20,773 bases of DNA from Methylobacter sp. (GTDB taxonomy: Bacteria; Pseudomonadota; Gammaproteobacteria; Methylococcales; Methylomonadaceae), in contig JALNYY010000071.1 of NCBI GenBank assembly GCA_023229605.1, positions 1 to 20,773 on the forward strand, in the 5' to 3' direction. Positions 7,678 to 16,169 of this stretch are shown in pieces. The notes beneath the pieces are model-generated. The model saw only the letters and a program-made list of their open reading frames with translations. It did no database searches and was not told the DNA's origin. Each line of letters starts with the position of its first letter. The first letter of the stretch is position 1. The position numbers and the translations under genes were made by a program.

Positions 7678-7831
7678 GATTATTAAATGAGGAGCAACTG
7701 CTCCTGCAATATCGGCATAGCCTAAAACGCTTGCTTTGGGTAGGGCCATGTGGATGATGCAGATGCTTAGCATGAGCGGGAGCCACGCCTAATGCCTATT
7801 CTGGTTTCATTATCCACAAGGGGCAAAAGTA

Positions 7832-9295
7832 ATGAGTGGCGCGCAAACCTTTTATTGGCATGATTACGAAACATTCGGCGCCGATCCTCAAAGAGATAGG
7901 CCGGTCCAATTTGCCGGGATTCGTACCGATTTTGATTTTAATATCGTAGACGAGCCTTTAGTTGTCTATTGTAAACCGGCGGCGGACTGCCTTCCTCATC
8001 CCGAGGCTTGTTTGATTACCGGAATTACCCCTCAGTTAGCCGAGCAAAAAGGCGTTTGCGAAGCTGAATTTATTCGCCTGATTCATGAACAATTGGGTCA
8101 GCCTAATACCTGCACCGTCGGTTACAACAGTCTTCGTTTTGATGATGAGGTGACCCGCAATTGTCTCTACCGTAATTTTTATGATCCTTACGCAAGGGAA
8201 TGGCAAAACGGCAATTCGCGCTGGGATCTAATCGACGTGGTCAGGGCGGCCAGAGCCTTGCGTCCTGAGGGTATTGTCTGGCCGGGTAACGAACAAGGTG
8301 GCCCCAGTTTCAGGCTGGATCAGCTTACACTGGCTAACAACATAGCTCATGAAGCGGCGCATGATGCGCTTTCTGATGTCTATGCAACCATCGCGATCGC
8401 CAAGCTGGTCAAACAAGCCCAGCCCAAACTCTACCAGTTTCTGTTGCAACATCGGGTCAAAGCCGAGGCGCTGGGTTTGCTTCAGTTTGGCAGTTTTAAG
8501 CCGGTGGTGCATGTTTCAGGAAAATATCCCGCCGTTAGAAATTGCCTGGCCGTAGTGCTTCCTGTCTGCAGGCATCCTACCAATACCAACGGCATCATAG
8601 TCTATGATTTATCCGTTGATCCTGAGCCGATGCTTGGATTATCAGTGGAAGAAATCCAGCAAAGAATCTTTACCGCCACCGCCGATCTGCCGGAAGGCGT
8701 GGCAAGAATTCCGCTAAAAACCGTGCATATTAACAAATGTCCTGTTTTGGCGCCTGTGTCTGTTATCAGGCCGGGTGATGCGCAGCGGTTGGGAATCGAT
8801 CTGGCGCTATGTTATGCCAATGTCGACAAGATTAAAGCGACTGCCGGCTTGGCTGAAAAGTTGGCGGCAGTGTTTAGCGGTCATGCCTATGTCGAACAAA
8901 GCTCTGATCCCGATCTTGAAATTTATAGTGGCGGTTTTTTTTCTGAAAGTGATAAAAAGCAAATGTTCAAAATTAGAGCCATGCCGCCAGAGCAAATGGC
9001 TAAGTCCGCATTCAAATTTACCGATAGTAGATTGCCGGAAATGTTGTTTAGATACCGCGCCAGAAATTATCCGGAAACTCTGAGTGCCGATGAGCTGCAA
9101 AGCTGGAATGTATTTTGTGCTAACCGGCTAACCGGGCGCCAAGACGGTTCCGGCATTGTGCTTGATGATTATTTCAATCGATTGGATGAACTGCGTCGCG
9201 ACGAAAGTGTAAGTTCGGAAATTATTAACGCCTTGGAAGATTATGCGCTTGAGAGAATGCAGATGCTTGGCATGAAACAAGCTGGGGAGACATAA
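7832..9295 (+). CDS. sbcB: Exodeoxyribonuclease I
   Basis: Exonuclease I degrades single-stranded DNA from 3' to 5' and works in recombination and mismatch repair. The 487-residue protein is close to the E. coli length and carries the complete DEDDh catalytic set: D11 and E13 (HDYETFG), D104 (GYNSLRFDDEVTRN), H177 and D182 (HEAAHDALSD). The middle and C-terminal SH3-like and helical exonuclease C regions follow, including PEMLFRYRARNYPETL near 405-420. The ATG has a GGGG-containing ribosome-binding region upstream. The gene sits alone, with 154 bases before it and the tRNA promoter region after it. No terminator is obvious at the 3' end. Confidence 0.97.
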   Translation: MSGAQTFYWHDYETFGADPQRDRPVQFAGIRTDFDFNIVDEPLVVYCKPAADCLPHPEACLITGITPQLAEQKGVCEAEFIRLIHEQLGQPNTCTVGYNSLRFDDEVTRNCLYRNFYDPYAREWQNGNSRWDLIDVVRAARALRPEGIVWPGNEQGGPSFRLDQLTLANNIAHEAAHDALSDVYATIAIAKLVKQAQPKLYQFLLQHRVKAEALGLLQFGSFKPVVHVSGKYPAVRNCLAVVLPVCRHPTNTNGIIVYDLSVDPEPMLGLSVEEIQQRIFTATADLPEGVARIPLKTVHINKCPVLAPVSVIRPGDAQRLGIDLALCYANVDKIKATAGLAEKLAAVFSGHAYVEQSSDPDLEIYSGGFFSESDKKQMFKIRAMPPEQMAKSAFKFTDSRLPEMLFRYRARNYPETLSADELQSWNVFCANRLTGRQDGSGIVLDDYFNRLDELRRDESVSSEIINALEDYALERMQMLGMKQAGET

Positions 9296-9340
9296 TTATT
9301 AAAATACTTGTCTCCATGTCAGCCTAAAGACATAAATAGG

Positions 9341-9368
9341 TTGCTAAATGCTGAAAATGCCTTATAAT
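9341..9368 (+). promoter_or_regulatory. Promoter of the initiator tRNA gene
   Basis: TTGCTA (9341-9346) and a perfect TATAAT (9363-9368) are separated by 16 bases. The tRNA begins 12 bases after the -10 element. This is probably also the main promoter feeding rimP-nusA-infB by read-through, as in E. coli. Confidence 0.75.
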
Positions 9369-9380
9369 AGATAAATCAAT

Positions 9381-9457
<77 letters not shown>

Positions 9458-9467
9458 CATTAGGACT

Positions 9468-9481
9468 GCATGGATGCAGGA
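9468..9481. repeat. Short palindrome downstream of tRNA-fMet
   Basis: CTGCAT and ATGCAG flank GG, giving a small hairpin just after the tRNA CCA end. It could help 3'-end processing of the tRNA or be a fragment of an intergenic repeat. A related GCATGGA sequence recurs about 20 bases on. Function not established. Confidence 0.3.
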
Positions 9482-9510
9482 GTTAGAGCGCCGCATGGAG
9501 CGGTTGCCGA

Positions 9511-9538
9511 GAACCCCATTTTGGGGTTTTTTGTTTTC
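9511..9538 (+). terminator. First terminator between tRNA-fMet and rimP
   Basis: AACCCC (9512-9517) pairs with GGGGTT (9523-9528) around a 5-base loop and is followed by a T-run and a T-rich tail. It would limit read-through from the tRNA promoter into rimP. Confidence 0.75.
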
Positions 9539-9580
9539 TGGGCTTTGGTGATTTAGAGGCTTACAGTTGATAGTTAATGG

Positions 9581-9604
9581 AAGAGCCTTGGGCTCTTTTT
9601 TTTT
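9581..9604 (+). terminator. Second terminator between tRNA-fMet and rimP
   Basis: AAGAGCC (9581-9587) pairs with GGCTCTT (9591-9597) around TTG, and the T-run extends unbroken to 9604. It ends only 23 bases before the rimP ATG, the position of an attenuator. Two terminators in series before rimP suggest regulated read-through, perhaps by NusA itself. Confidence 0.75.
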
Positions 9605-9627
9605 GTGCGAAAGTAAGTGAGGAAAAA

Positions 9628-10113
9628 ATGAAACAGGCTCCTGAGCATTTGGTTAATCTGATTGAGCCAATTGTTGAAGGTTTAGGTTATGAATGCGTAG
9701 GCATTGAATATAATCCGCATCCTAGGCATGGTCTGTTAAGAATCTATATTGACAGTGAGAACGGAATTCTTGTTGATGACTGCACTAAAGTCAGTCATCA
9801 AATCAGCGGGGTCATGGATGTAGAGGACCCGATTCAAGGGAACTATCAATTGGAGGTTTCTTCGCCGGGTGCGGACAGGCCTTTTTTTAAGGTAAGCCAG
9901 TTCGAACGGTATATTGGCAGTATGGTTTTGGTGAATTTATTTAAAGCTATAGGTGGCCGTAGAAAAATCACAGGCCTGATAGAAAAAGTTGAAGACGATA
10001 TTATTACGCTTCAGGACGGCGAGCAGGTTTTTGAGGTTCCATTTACCGCGATGAGCAAAGCGCGTTTGGTGCCTGAGTATTTAATTGAAAAAGGAGGACG
10101 CAGTGGCAAATAA
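9628..10113 (+). CDS. rimP: Ribosome maturation factor RimP
   Basis: RimP binds free 30S subunits and is needed for their late maturation. The 161-residue protein has the N-terminal alpha/beta domain (about 5-75, with LGYECVGIEY, LLRIYID and DDCTKVSHQIS) and the signature EVSSPGADRPFF. A C-terminal SH3-like barrel follows. The frame is open upstream to an ATG at 9577, but that would read through the second terminator hairpin. The ATG at 9628 has GAGG upstream and matches the family start. The gene overlaps nusA by 11 bases, so the two are probably translationally coupled. Confidence 0.96.
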   Translation: MKQAPEHLVNLIEPIVEGLGYECVGIEYNPHPRHGLLRIYIDSENGILVDDCTKVSHQISGVMDVEDPIQGNYQLEVSSPGADRPFFKVSQFERYIGSMVLVNLFKAIGGRRKITGLIEKVEDDIITLQDGEQVFEVPFTAMSKARLVPEYLIEKGGRSGK

Positions 10114-11608
10114 AGAAATTTTGTTGGTGGTGGATGTTTTTTCTAATGAAAAGGATATTGAAAAAGAGATAGTTTTTCAGGCCATAGAATCAGCATTGGA
10201 AGCGGCTACAATCAAGCGTCACGCGAATCAAATTAAAGCCCGTGTCAGTATTAACAGAAAAACCGGCGACTACGTTACCTATAGGGTCTGGGAAGTGGTT
10301 GATGCTAACAGTCAAATAGACGGCGATGTGGAGTTTCCGGAAACGCAAATATTGTTGGAAGTTGCAAGGCTTGATAATCCGGATGTTAAAGTCGGTGATT
10401 TGATAGAAGAGGAAATTGAGTCTGTCGATTTCGGGCGTATCGCCGCACAAACGGCCAAGCAGGTCATTATTCACAAAGTCAGGGAAGCCGAGCGGAAGAA
10501 GATCGTTGACGCCTATAAAAGTCGTGTGGGCGAGCTGATCACCGGTATCGTAAAACGCATTGAAAAGGGTTGCGTCTATCTCGATTTGGGGGGGCATGTA
10601 GAAGCTTATATTGCAAAAGAAGACATGATTCCCCGCGAAGCGATTCGTATCGGCGATAGAATCAGGGGTTATTTGAAAGATGTGCGCTCGGAACCTCGCG
10701 GTCCGCAATTGTTTGTCAGCCGGACTGCGCCTGAGTTGCTGATCGCATTGTTCCGTCTTGAAGTGCCAGAAGTGGGCGAAGGCTTGATCGAAGTGATGGG
10801 CGCGGCGCGTGATCCCGGTTCCAGAGCCAAGATTGCCGTCAAAGGCAATGATCCCAGGCTGGATCCGGTCGGCGCCTGCGTTGGCATGAGGGGGTCGAGA
10901 GTGCAATCGGTTTCGAATGAATTGGCCGGAGAGCGCGTTGATATTATCCTTTGGAATGCTAGCGATGCCCAGTTCGTGATCAACGCCATGTCACCTGCTG
11001 AAATTCAGTCTATCGTCGTCGATGAAGACAAACACAGCATGGACTTGGCGGTAAGTTCAGACAATTTGTCTCAGGCTATAGGCCGCGGCGGACAAAATGT
11101 GCGCCTTGCAACACAGTTAACAGGTTGGGAGCTGAATGTTATTGATGCTTCCAAGGCGGAAGAAAACAGTGAAGCCGAGGCTGACAAGATAAAGCAGTTG
11201 TTTGTCGAGCAACTGGATATTGATGACGATATTGCATTGATTCTGGTTGAAGAGGGTTTTAATACGGTTGAAGAAATCGCCTATGTTCCGGTCAGTGAAA
11301 TGCTGGAAATTGAGGGTTTTGATGAAGAACTTGTTAATGCGCTTAGAAGCCGCGCTAAAGATGCCTTGCTGATTAGCGCTATTGCAGCTGAAGAAAAAAT
11401 AGAAGCGGCAGAGCCTGCGCAGGATTTGCTGGAAATGGAAGGCATGGATAGGGATTTGGCTTATGACCTGGCAAGTCAGGGTATTATTACGATGGATGAT
11501 TTGGCAGAGCAATCGGTAGACGATTTGTTGAATTTTTCAGGAATGAATGAAGATCGGGCGGCAAAATTGATTATGAAGGCGCGTGAGCCTTGGTTTGCTG
11601 AGGAATAG
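10103..11608 (+). CDS. nusA: Transcription termination/antitermination factor NusA
   Basis: NusA binds RNA polymerase and nascent RNA and controls pausing, termination and antitermination. The GTG at 10103 is chosen as the start: it has an ideal AAGGAGG site 5 bases upstream, and the product begins (M)ANKEILLVVDVFSNEKD like other NusA proteins. The 501-residue protein shows the N-terminal polymerase-binding domain (1-125) and an S1 domain (about 140-205, with GIVKRIEKGCVYLDLGGHVE). Two KH domains follow (about 225-345, with GMRGSRVQ and IGRGGQNVRLA). Two C-terminal acidic helical repeats lie at about 365-420 and 435-495. It is expected to regulate its own operon. Confidence 0.97.
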   Translation: MANKEILLVVDVFSNEKDIEKEIVFQAIESALEAATIKRHANQIKARVSINRKTGDYVTYRVWEVVDANSQIDGDVEFPETQILLEVARLDNPDVKVGDLIEEEIESVDFGRIAAQTAKQVIIHKVREAERKKIVDAYKSRVGELITGIVKRIEKGCVYLDLGGHVEAYIAKEDMIPREAIRIGDRIRGYLKDVRSEPRGPQLFVSRTAPELLIALFRLEVPEVGEGLIEVMGAARDPGSRAKIAVKGNDPRLDPVGACVGMRGSRVQSVSNELAGERVDIILWNASDAQFVINAMSPAEIQSIVVDEDKHSMDLAVSSDNLSQAIGRGGQNVRLATQLTGWELNVIDASKAEENSEAEADKIKQLFVEQLDIDDDIALILVEEGFNTVEEIAYVPVSEMLEIEGFDEELVNALRSRAKDALLISAIAAEEKIEAAEPAQDLLEMEGMDRDLAYDLASQGIITMDDLAEQSVDDLLNFSGMNEDRAAKLIMKAREPWFAEE

Positions 11609-11629
11609 GCGAGTAGGTAAGGGGTTGAA

Positions 11630-14302
11630 ATGAGTAATAAAACGGTACGGCAACTAGCTGAGGTGGTAAAAATACCTCTGGAACGATTATTAGAGCAGCT
11701 GAAAGAAGCAGGACTATCTGCGAGTGCCCCTGATGATGTCATCAATGAAGACGAAAAGATGCAGCTGCTTGCGCATTTGCGTAAACGCCATGGCAAGGAT
11801 GAAGGCGCGGCCGAAGGTTCGCTGAAACGGGTGACTTTAAAGCGCAGAACTGTCAGTGAGCTTAAGCAGGCGAGCGCACCAGGTAGTAGTACCAAAACGA
11901 TCAGCGTTGAAATTCGGAAACAGAAAACTTACATAAAACGCAGTGAAGTAGCCGAATCTGATGAACAAAGGAATCTGGAGTTAGCCAAGCAAGCTCTTAA
12001 AGAGCAGGTTGCGCCGCAAGCTGAAAATCCTCCTTTAGTTGAAGAGCCGGTAACAGTAAAAGAAGTCGTTTTGGAACAGAAGAAAGAAGACGTTATCGTT
12101 GAGCCGGAAGTTATACCGGCGGTCGAAACAGTTGAAGCCGAAGTGGCTCTCGAGCCTGAAGTTGGTCACATCGGATCCCCATCTGAGACGCTGGCGCCAT
12201 CACCGGTAGCCGAAGAAGAGATTGAAGTCTTGCCGATTGAGGAAGAGCCGGAACTTGGCCATGAAATACAGGTTAAGGCGAAAGAGTCAACAGAAGCCAG
12301 AAAAAAGCAGCATGAAAAAGATCTTCGGCTTGAAGAGTCTATTAAAAGAAATGCCGAAAAAGTAAGGCAGCAGGCATCGGCCAAGCAAGAGATTCTGCAT
12401 AGAAAAAAACAGGAAGAAGGCGCGCGTGCTGGAGCGGGCGGTAGGGACAGCAAGAAAGCCAAGAAAAAAGGCAAGAAAACTGAACAACGCGTTAGTGTGA
12501 AGTCGGATGGCAAACATCAGTTTGAAATGCCGGTTGAACCTATCATAAAAGAGGTGGCCATACCGGAAATGATTATCGTGTCCGACCTTGCGCAAAAGAT
12601 GAGCGTTAAAGCCGCCACGGTGATTAAACACCTGATGAAGCTCGGTATCATGGCGACTATCAATCAAAGCATAGATCAGGAAACAGCGGTCATTTTGGTT
12701 GAAGAAATGGGCCACAAAGCCATTATGCAGAGTGATGACGATCTTGAGCAGGAAATGCTGGCTGAAGTGCAAGCAGACGATAATCGTGTGGCATTGCCCA
12801 GAGCGCCGATTGTCACCATCATGGGGCATGTCGACCACGGCAAAACCTCGCTGTTGGATTATATCCGCAAAACACGCGTTGCCGCCGGCGAAGCGGGCGG
12901 GATTACCCAGCATATCGGCGCTTATCAGGTAAAAACCGATCACGGTTCGGTAACCTTTTTGGATACGCCTGGTCACGCGGCATTTACCGCGATGCGCGCT
13001 AGGGGCGCGGACGTTACCGACGTGGTGATTGTAGTGGTTGCAGCCGATGACGGTGTTATGCCGCAAACCAAGGAAGCGGTCGAGCACGCCAGAGCGGCCA
13101 ATGTGCCGATTATTGTCGCAATTAACAAAATCGATAAGCCCGACGCAAATCCTGAAAAAGTAATGCAGGAACTGTCCACCATCGGCGTACTTGCGGAAGA
13201 ATGGGGCGGCGATGTGCAGTTCCTGAAGATTTCGGCAAAAACCGGCGAAGGTATCGATGATTTAATCGAAGCCTTGATCGTACAGACTGAAATCCTGGAA
13301 TTGAAAGCGCCTATCGAAGGGGCTGCATCGGGTATTGTTATTGAATCGAGGCTCGATAAAGGCCGCGGTGTCGTGGCAACGGTGCTGATTCAAAAAGGTA
13401 CTCTGGAAAGCGGTCAAATGGTGTTGTGCGGTCATGAATACGGTCGCGTTCGAGCCATGTTTAACGAGAACGGCGTAGCCATCAAAGAAGCCGGGCCGTG
13501 TGCGCCGGTCGAGATTTTGGGGCTTTCGGGAACGCCGAACGCCGGTGATGAATTCCTGGTGGTGCAAAACGAACGTATCGCCAAAGATTTGGCTAAACAT
13601 CGCGAAGACCGCAAGAAACTGTCTCGCCATGCCGTGCAGCAAGCCTCCAAATTGGACGAAGTATTCTCCAGAATGACGACCGGCGAGATTGCCAGCGTCA
13701 ACCTGGTGCTTAAAACCGATGTTCAGGGTAGCCTGGAAGCGTTGCGCAGCTCCTTGGTCGGCCTGTCGAATGACGAGGTAGAAGTCAAGGTTGTTTTTGG
13801 CGGAGTGGGCGGCATTAATGAAGGCGATGCAAACTTGGCATTGGCTTCCGGTGCTATCTTAATGGGCTTTAATGTCCGGGCCGACGCGACTGCACGAAAA
13901 CTGATTGAAGAAAAAGGTATCGACCTGCATTACTACAGCATCATTTATGAAGCGATTGATGAGGTTAAAAAAGCCATCAGCGGCATGTTGGCCCCTGAAA
14001 TCAGAGAACAAATTGTCGGTCTTGCCGAAGTGCGCGATGTTTTCAAGTCGCCAAAATTCGGTGCGGTTGCCGGCTGTATGGTTATTGACGGTTTCGTGAA
14101 GAGAAATCTGCCTATACGGGTTCTGCGTAATAACGTGGTGATTTATGAGGGACAGCTGGAATCTTTGCGCCGTTTCAAAGACGATGCTGCCGAGGTCAAA
14201 ATGGGCATGGAGTGCGGTATCGGTGTGAAAAACTACAACGATGTACAGCCCGGCGATCAGATCGAAGTGTTTGAACGCATAGAAGTTAAACGGGAATTGT
14301 AA
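11630..14302 (+). CDS. infB: Translation initiation factor IF-2
   Basis: IF-2 is the GTPase that brings initiator fMet-tRNA to the 30S subunit and promotes subunit joining. The 890-residue protein is full length. A first IF2-N domain (1-55) is followed by a long charged linker (about 60-300) rich in E, K and A, and then a second IF2-N domain (about 313-362). The G domain has GHVDHGKT at 399-406, DTPGH at 445-449 and NKID at 499-502, followed by the beta-barrel and C-terminal fMet-tRNA-binding domains. The ATG has AAGGGG upstream and lies 21 bases after nusA. The initiator tRNA gene at the head of the same cluster gives a functional link. Confidence 0.98.
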   Translation: MSNKTVRQLAEVVKIPLERLLEQLKEAGLSASAPDDVINEDEKMQLLAHLRKRHGKDEGAAEGSLKRVTLKRRTVSELKQASAPGSSTKTISVEIRKQKTYIKRSEVAESDEQRNLELAKQALKEQVAPQAENPPLVEEPVTVKEVVLEQKKEDVIVEPEVIPAVETVEAEVALEPEVGHIGSPSETLAPSPVAEEEIEVLPIEEEPELGHEIQVKAKESTEARKKQHEKDLRLEESIKRNAEKVRQQASAKQEILHRKKQEEGARAGAGGRDSKKAKKKGKKTEQRVSVKSDGKHQFEMPVEPIIKEVAIPEMIIVSDLAQKMSVKAATVIKHLMKLGIMATINQSIDQETAVILVEEMGHKAIMQSDDDLEQEMLAEVQADDNRVALPRAPIVTIMGHVDHGKTSLLDYIRKTRVAAGEAGGITQHIGAYQVKTDHGSVTFLDTPGHAAFTAMRARGADVTDVVIVVVAADDGVMPQTKEAVEHARAANVPIIVAINKIDKPDANPEKVMQELSTIGVLAEEWGGDVQFLKISAKTGEGIDDLIEALIVQTEILELKAPIEGAASGIVIESRLDKGRGVVATVLIQKGTLESGQMVLCGHEYGRVRAMFNENGVAIKEAGPCAPVEILGLSGTPNAGDEFLVVQNERIAKDLAKHREDRKKLSRHAVQQASKLDEVFSRMTTGEIASVNLVLKTDVQGSLEALRSSLVGLSNDEVEVKVVFGGVGGINEGDANLALASGAILMGFNVRADATARKLIEEKGIDLHYYSIIYEAIDEVKKAISGMLAPEIREQIVGLAEVRDVFKSPKFGAVAGCMVIDGFVKRNLPIRVLRNNVVIYEGQLESLRRFKDDAAEVKMGMECGIGVKNYNDVQPGDQIEVFERIEVKREL

Positions 14303-14306
14303 GCGT

Positions 14307-14717
14307 ATGGCAAAAGAATTTGGCCGTAATGCCCGCGTTTCGTCTCAGATGCAGAAAGAGCTTTCTTTGATCCTGCAACGAGATATTGATGATTCCAGGT
14401 TGGGCTTTATTACTATCAATGAAGTTGTAGTCACTAAGGACCTTGCCGTTGCAAAAGTGTACGTCACGGTCTTGAATGTTGATGAGCTGGGCAAGAAGGC
14501 CAATGTTAAGTTGCTGAACGAGATGTCGCCGGTGATCCGGCATCAACTGGCCAAAAGGATGCGGTTGAGGCATATCTCCGAATTGCGGTTTTATTACGAT
14601 GATTCGTTTGATACCGGCATGCGTGTTGCTGAACTGTTAAGCGATTTGGACAAAACCATCGATTCCGTTCAGGACAAGCCCGTCGACTTGGCTCAGGATA
14701 GGCGCGACGAAGGGTAG
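14307..14717 (+). CDS. rbfA: 30S ribosome-binding factor RbfA
   Basis: RbfA is a small KH-fold protein that binds 30S precursors and helps 16S rRNA 5'-end maturation, especially in the cold. The 136-residue sequence starts MAKEFGRNARVSSQMQKELS and has the family segments LGFITINEVVVTKDLAVAKV and RMRLRHISELRFYYDDSFDTG. The remaining C-terminal tail is acidic and variable. It begins 4 bases after the infB stop and ends 5 bases before truB, so the three are co-translated from one message. Confidence 0.96.
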   Translation: MAKEFGRNARVSSQMQKELSLILQRDIDDSRLGFITINEVVVTKDLAVAKVYVTVLNVDELGKKANVKLLNEMSPVIRHQLAKRMRLRHISELRFYYDDSFDTGMRVAELLSDLDKTIDSVQDKPVDLAQDRRDEG

Positions 14718-14722
14718 GCCGC

Positions 14723-15676
14723 ATGAGTAAACGCAAGTCCGGGTGCAATATTCACGGCATATTGCTGTTAGATAAGCGCCTGGGCGTATCCTCGAACAGA
14801 GCCTTGCAGGAAGTCAGGCGCTTGTTTAACGCCAATAAAGCAGGGCATACCGGCAGTCTTGATCCGTTGGCTACGGGGTTGTTGCCGCTGTGTTTCGGTG
14901 AAGCGACCAAAGTATCGGCGCTGATGCTGGACGACAACAAGCGTTACCAGGTTGTTGTGCGGCTTGGGGTTATGACCGATACCGGCGATGCCGAAGGCGC
15001 GGTTTTAGAAACCAAGCCCGTGCCTAAGCTATCGGTTGACGACATCCTGGGCTGTCTGAAAAAATTTACCGGCGAAATCGATCAGGTTCCGCCGATGTAT
15101 TCGGCTTTAAAGCATAACGGTAAAAAGCTTTACGAGCTGGCACGGGAAGGCAAAACCGTTGAGCGTAAAGCCAGGCGTATCACCATATTCGAGCTTAAAC
15201 TGCTGGATTTTTCCAAAGACCGGTTGACGTTGGACGTGTTTTGTTCAAAAGGCACTTATATCCGTTCGCTGGCCGAAGACATCGGACATGATCTGGGCTG
15301 CGGGGGGACTGTCACGGAATTGCGCCGACTGGAAGCAGGCCAGTTCAACATTGAGAATGCCAGAACCATCGAACAGTTGACGGCGATGGATCAGCAAAGC
15401 TTGTTTCAATGCCTGATTAATGTCGATAAGCCACTGGAAGCTTTGCCCTCTGTGCAGTTGTCTGACGAACAGGCAATCTGCATAAAGTTCGGCCAGTCGC
15501 TCAAGTTTTTGCCTTTCGACGGGAACAGTGCGAACGGAACGGGCGCAAGCCTGGAAAGTAGGCAAGGCGCGGTGCGCATGTATCATGACGCGGTGTTTTT
15601 AGGCTTGGGGGAAATGCTTTTGGATGGTAAACTAGCACCGAAAAAGTTGTTCAATATGAGCAACGAACTGCTTTGA
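14723..15676 (+). CDS. truB: tRNA pseudouridine(55) synthase TruB
   Basis: TruB makes the universal pseudouridine 55 in the T-loop of tRNAs and acts as a tRNA folding chaperone. The 317-residue protein opens with HGILLLDKRLGVSSNRAL. It carries the catalytic aspartate D47 in GHTGSLDPLATG, followed by KRYQVVVRLG, the motif PPMYSALKHNGKKLYELAR and the RCS-like segment SKGTYIRSLAEDIGHDLG. A C-terminal PUA-like region follows. The ATG has GAAGG upstream, inside the 3' end of rbfA. A hairpin with a T-rich tail lies between it and rpsO. Confidence 0.97.
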   Translation: MSKRKSGCNIHGILLLDKRLGVSSNRALQEVRRLFNANKAGHTGSLDPLATGLLPLCFGEATKVSALMLDDNKRYQVVVRLGVMTDTGDAEGAVLETKPVPKLSVDDILGCLKKFTGEIDQVPPMYSALKHNGKKLYELAREGKTVERKARRITIFELKLLDFSKDRLTLDVFCSKGTYIRSLAEDIGHDLGCGGTVTELRRLEAGQFNIENARTIEQLTAMDQQSLFQCLINVDKPLEALPSVQLSDEQAICIKFGQSLKFLPFDGNSANGTGASLESRQGAVRMYHDAVFLGLGEMLLDGKLAPKKLFNMSNELL

Positions 15677-15706
15677 GCTTATAAGCTTCAGGCACAAAGA
15701 ATACAC

Positions 15707-15734
15707 CTGTTTCTACACCCTATCGCGGAAACAG
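15707..15734. repeat. Inverted repeat in the rpsO leader
   Basis: CTGTTTC (15707-15713) and GAAACAG (15728-15734) pair perfectly around a 14-base loop, with no T-run after them. It lies upstream of the terminator-like hairpin ahead of rpsO and could be an RNA processing or regulatory structure. Confidence 0.4.
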
Positions 15735-15745
15735 TGTACTTAATG

Positions 15746-15779
15746 AGTCGCCGATTGGCGGCTTTATTTTTTAATTTTT
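15746..15779 (+). terminator. Terminator or attenuator between truB and rpsO
   Basis: AGTCGCC (15746-15752) pairs with GGCGGCT (15757-15763), with one G-T wobble, around GATT. A nearly pure T/A tail runs to 15779. It sits 20 bases before the rpsO ATG, so it may act as an attenuator as well as ending the truB transcript. Confidence 0.65.
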
Positions 15780-15799
15780 AATCTAAATAGGGATTACAA

Positions 15800-16069
15800 A
15801 TGCCATTTACAGCAGAACAAAAAAAAGCGGTTGTCGAAGCATATCGCCTGTCAGAAACCGACACAGGTTCGCCAGAAGTACAGGTCGCTTTATTGACAGC
15901 ACATATCACTCATTTAACACCGCACTTTGCAGAACACAAAAAAGACAATCACTCGCGTCGTGGATTGTTGCGCATGGTTAATCAGCGTCGTAAATTGCTG
16001 GATTACCTAAAAAATAAAGACGGCAACCGTTACCGCTCATTGATTGAACGTCTCGGATTACGTAAGTAA
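15800..16069 (+). CDS. rpsO: 30S ribosomal protein S15
   Basis: S15 is a primary-binding ribosomal protein that folds the central domain of 16S rRNA. The protein has the standard 89 residues and shows conserved segments SETDTGSPEVQVALLT, HFAEHKKDNHSRRGLLRMV and RRKLLDYLK. The start ATG follows AGGGATTACAA. It stands between a terminator-like hairpin upstream and a strong one downstream. It is therefore probably expressed largely from its own promoter, which I could not place with confidence. Confidence 0.98.
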   Translation: MPFTAEQKKAVVEAYRLSETDTGSPEVQVALLTAHITHLTPHFAEHKKDNHSRRGLLRMVNQRRKLLDYLKNKDGNRYRSLIERLGLRK

Positions 16070-16077
16070 TAGAACAA

Positions 16078-16113
16078 AGAAACGGCACATACCTCTTGTG
16101 CCGTTTCTGTTTT
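16078..16113 (+). terminator. Strong hairpin terminator between rpsO and pnp
   Basis: A perfect 12-base stem, AGAAACGGCACA (16078-16089) with TGTGCCGTTTCT (16097-16108), encloses a 7-base loop and is followed by GTTTT. The T-run is short, so partial read-through into pnp or RNase processing at the stem is possible, as known for the E. coli rpsO-pnp interval. Confidence 0.7.
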
Positions 16114-16169
16114 AACATTTCATGGATTGAACAAATTTTCAAACAACCTCTACGCAAAGGAACCTTATA

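Noticed and set aside
7690..7705. Hairpin AGGAGC/GCTCCT after the CBS gene as a terminator
   Set aside because: The stem is short and no T-run follows, so termination is not supported.
9577..9627. Upstream start for rimP
   Set aside because: It would translate through the second terminator hairpin. The family start and the ribosome-binding site fit 9628.
10190..10906. 238-codon open frame on the minus strand inside nusA
   Set aside because: It is antisense to a clearly conserved gene, shows no recognisable motif and has no start signals.
12287..13087. 266-codon open frame on the minus strand inside infB
   Set aside because: It lies opposite the IF-2 linker and G domain. Its composition reflects the complementary strand and it has no protein-like motifs.
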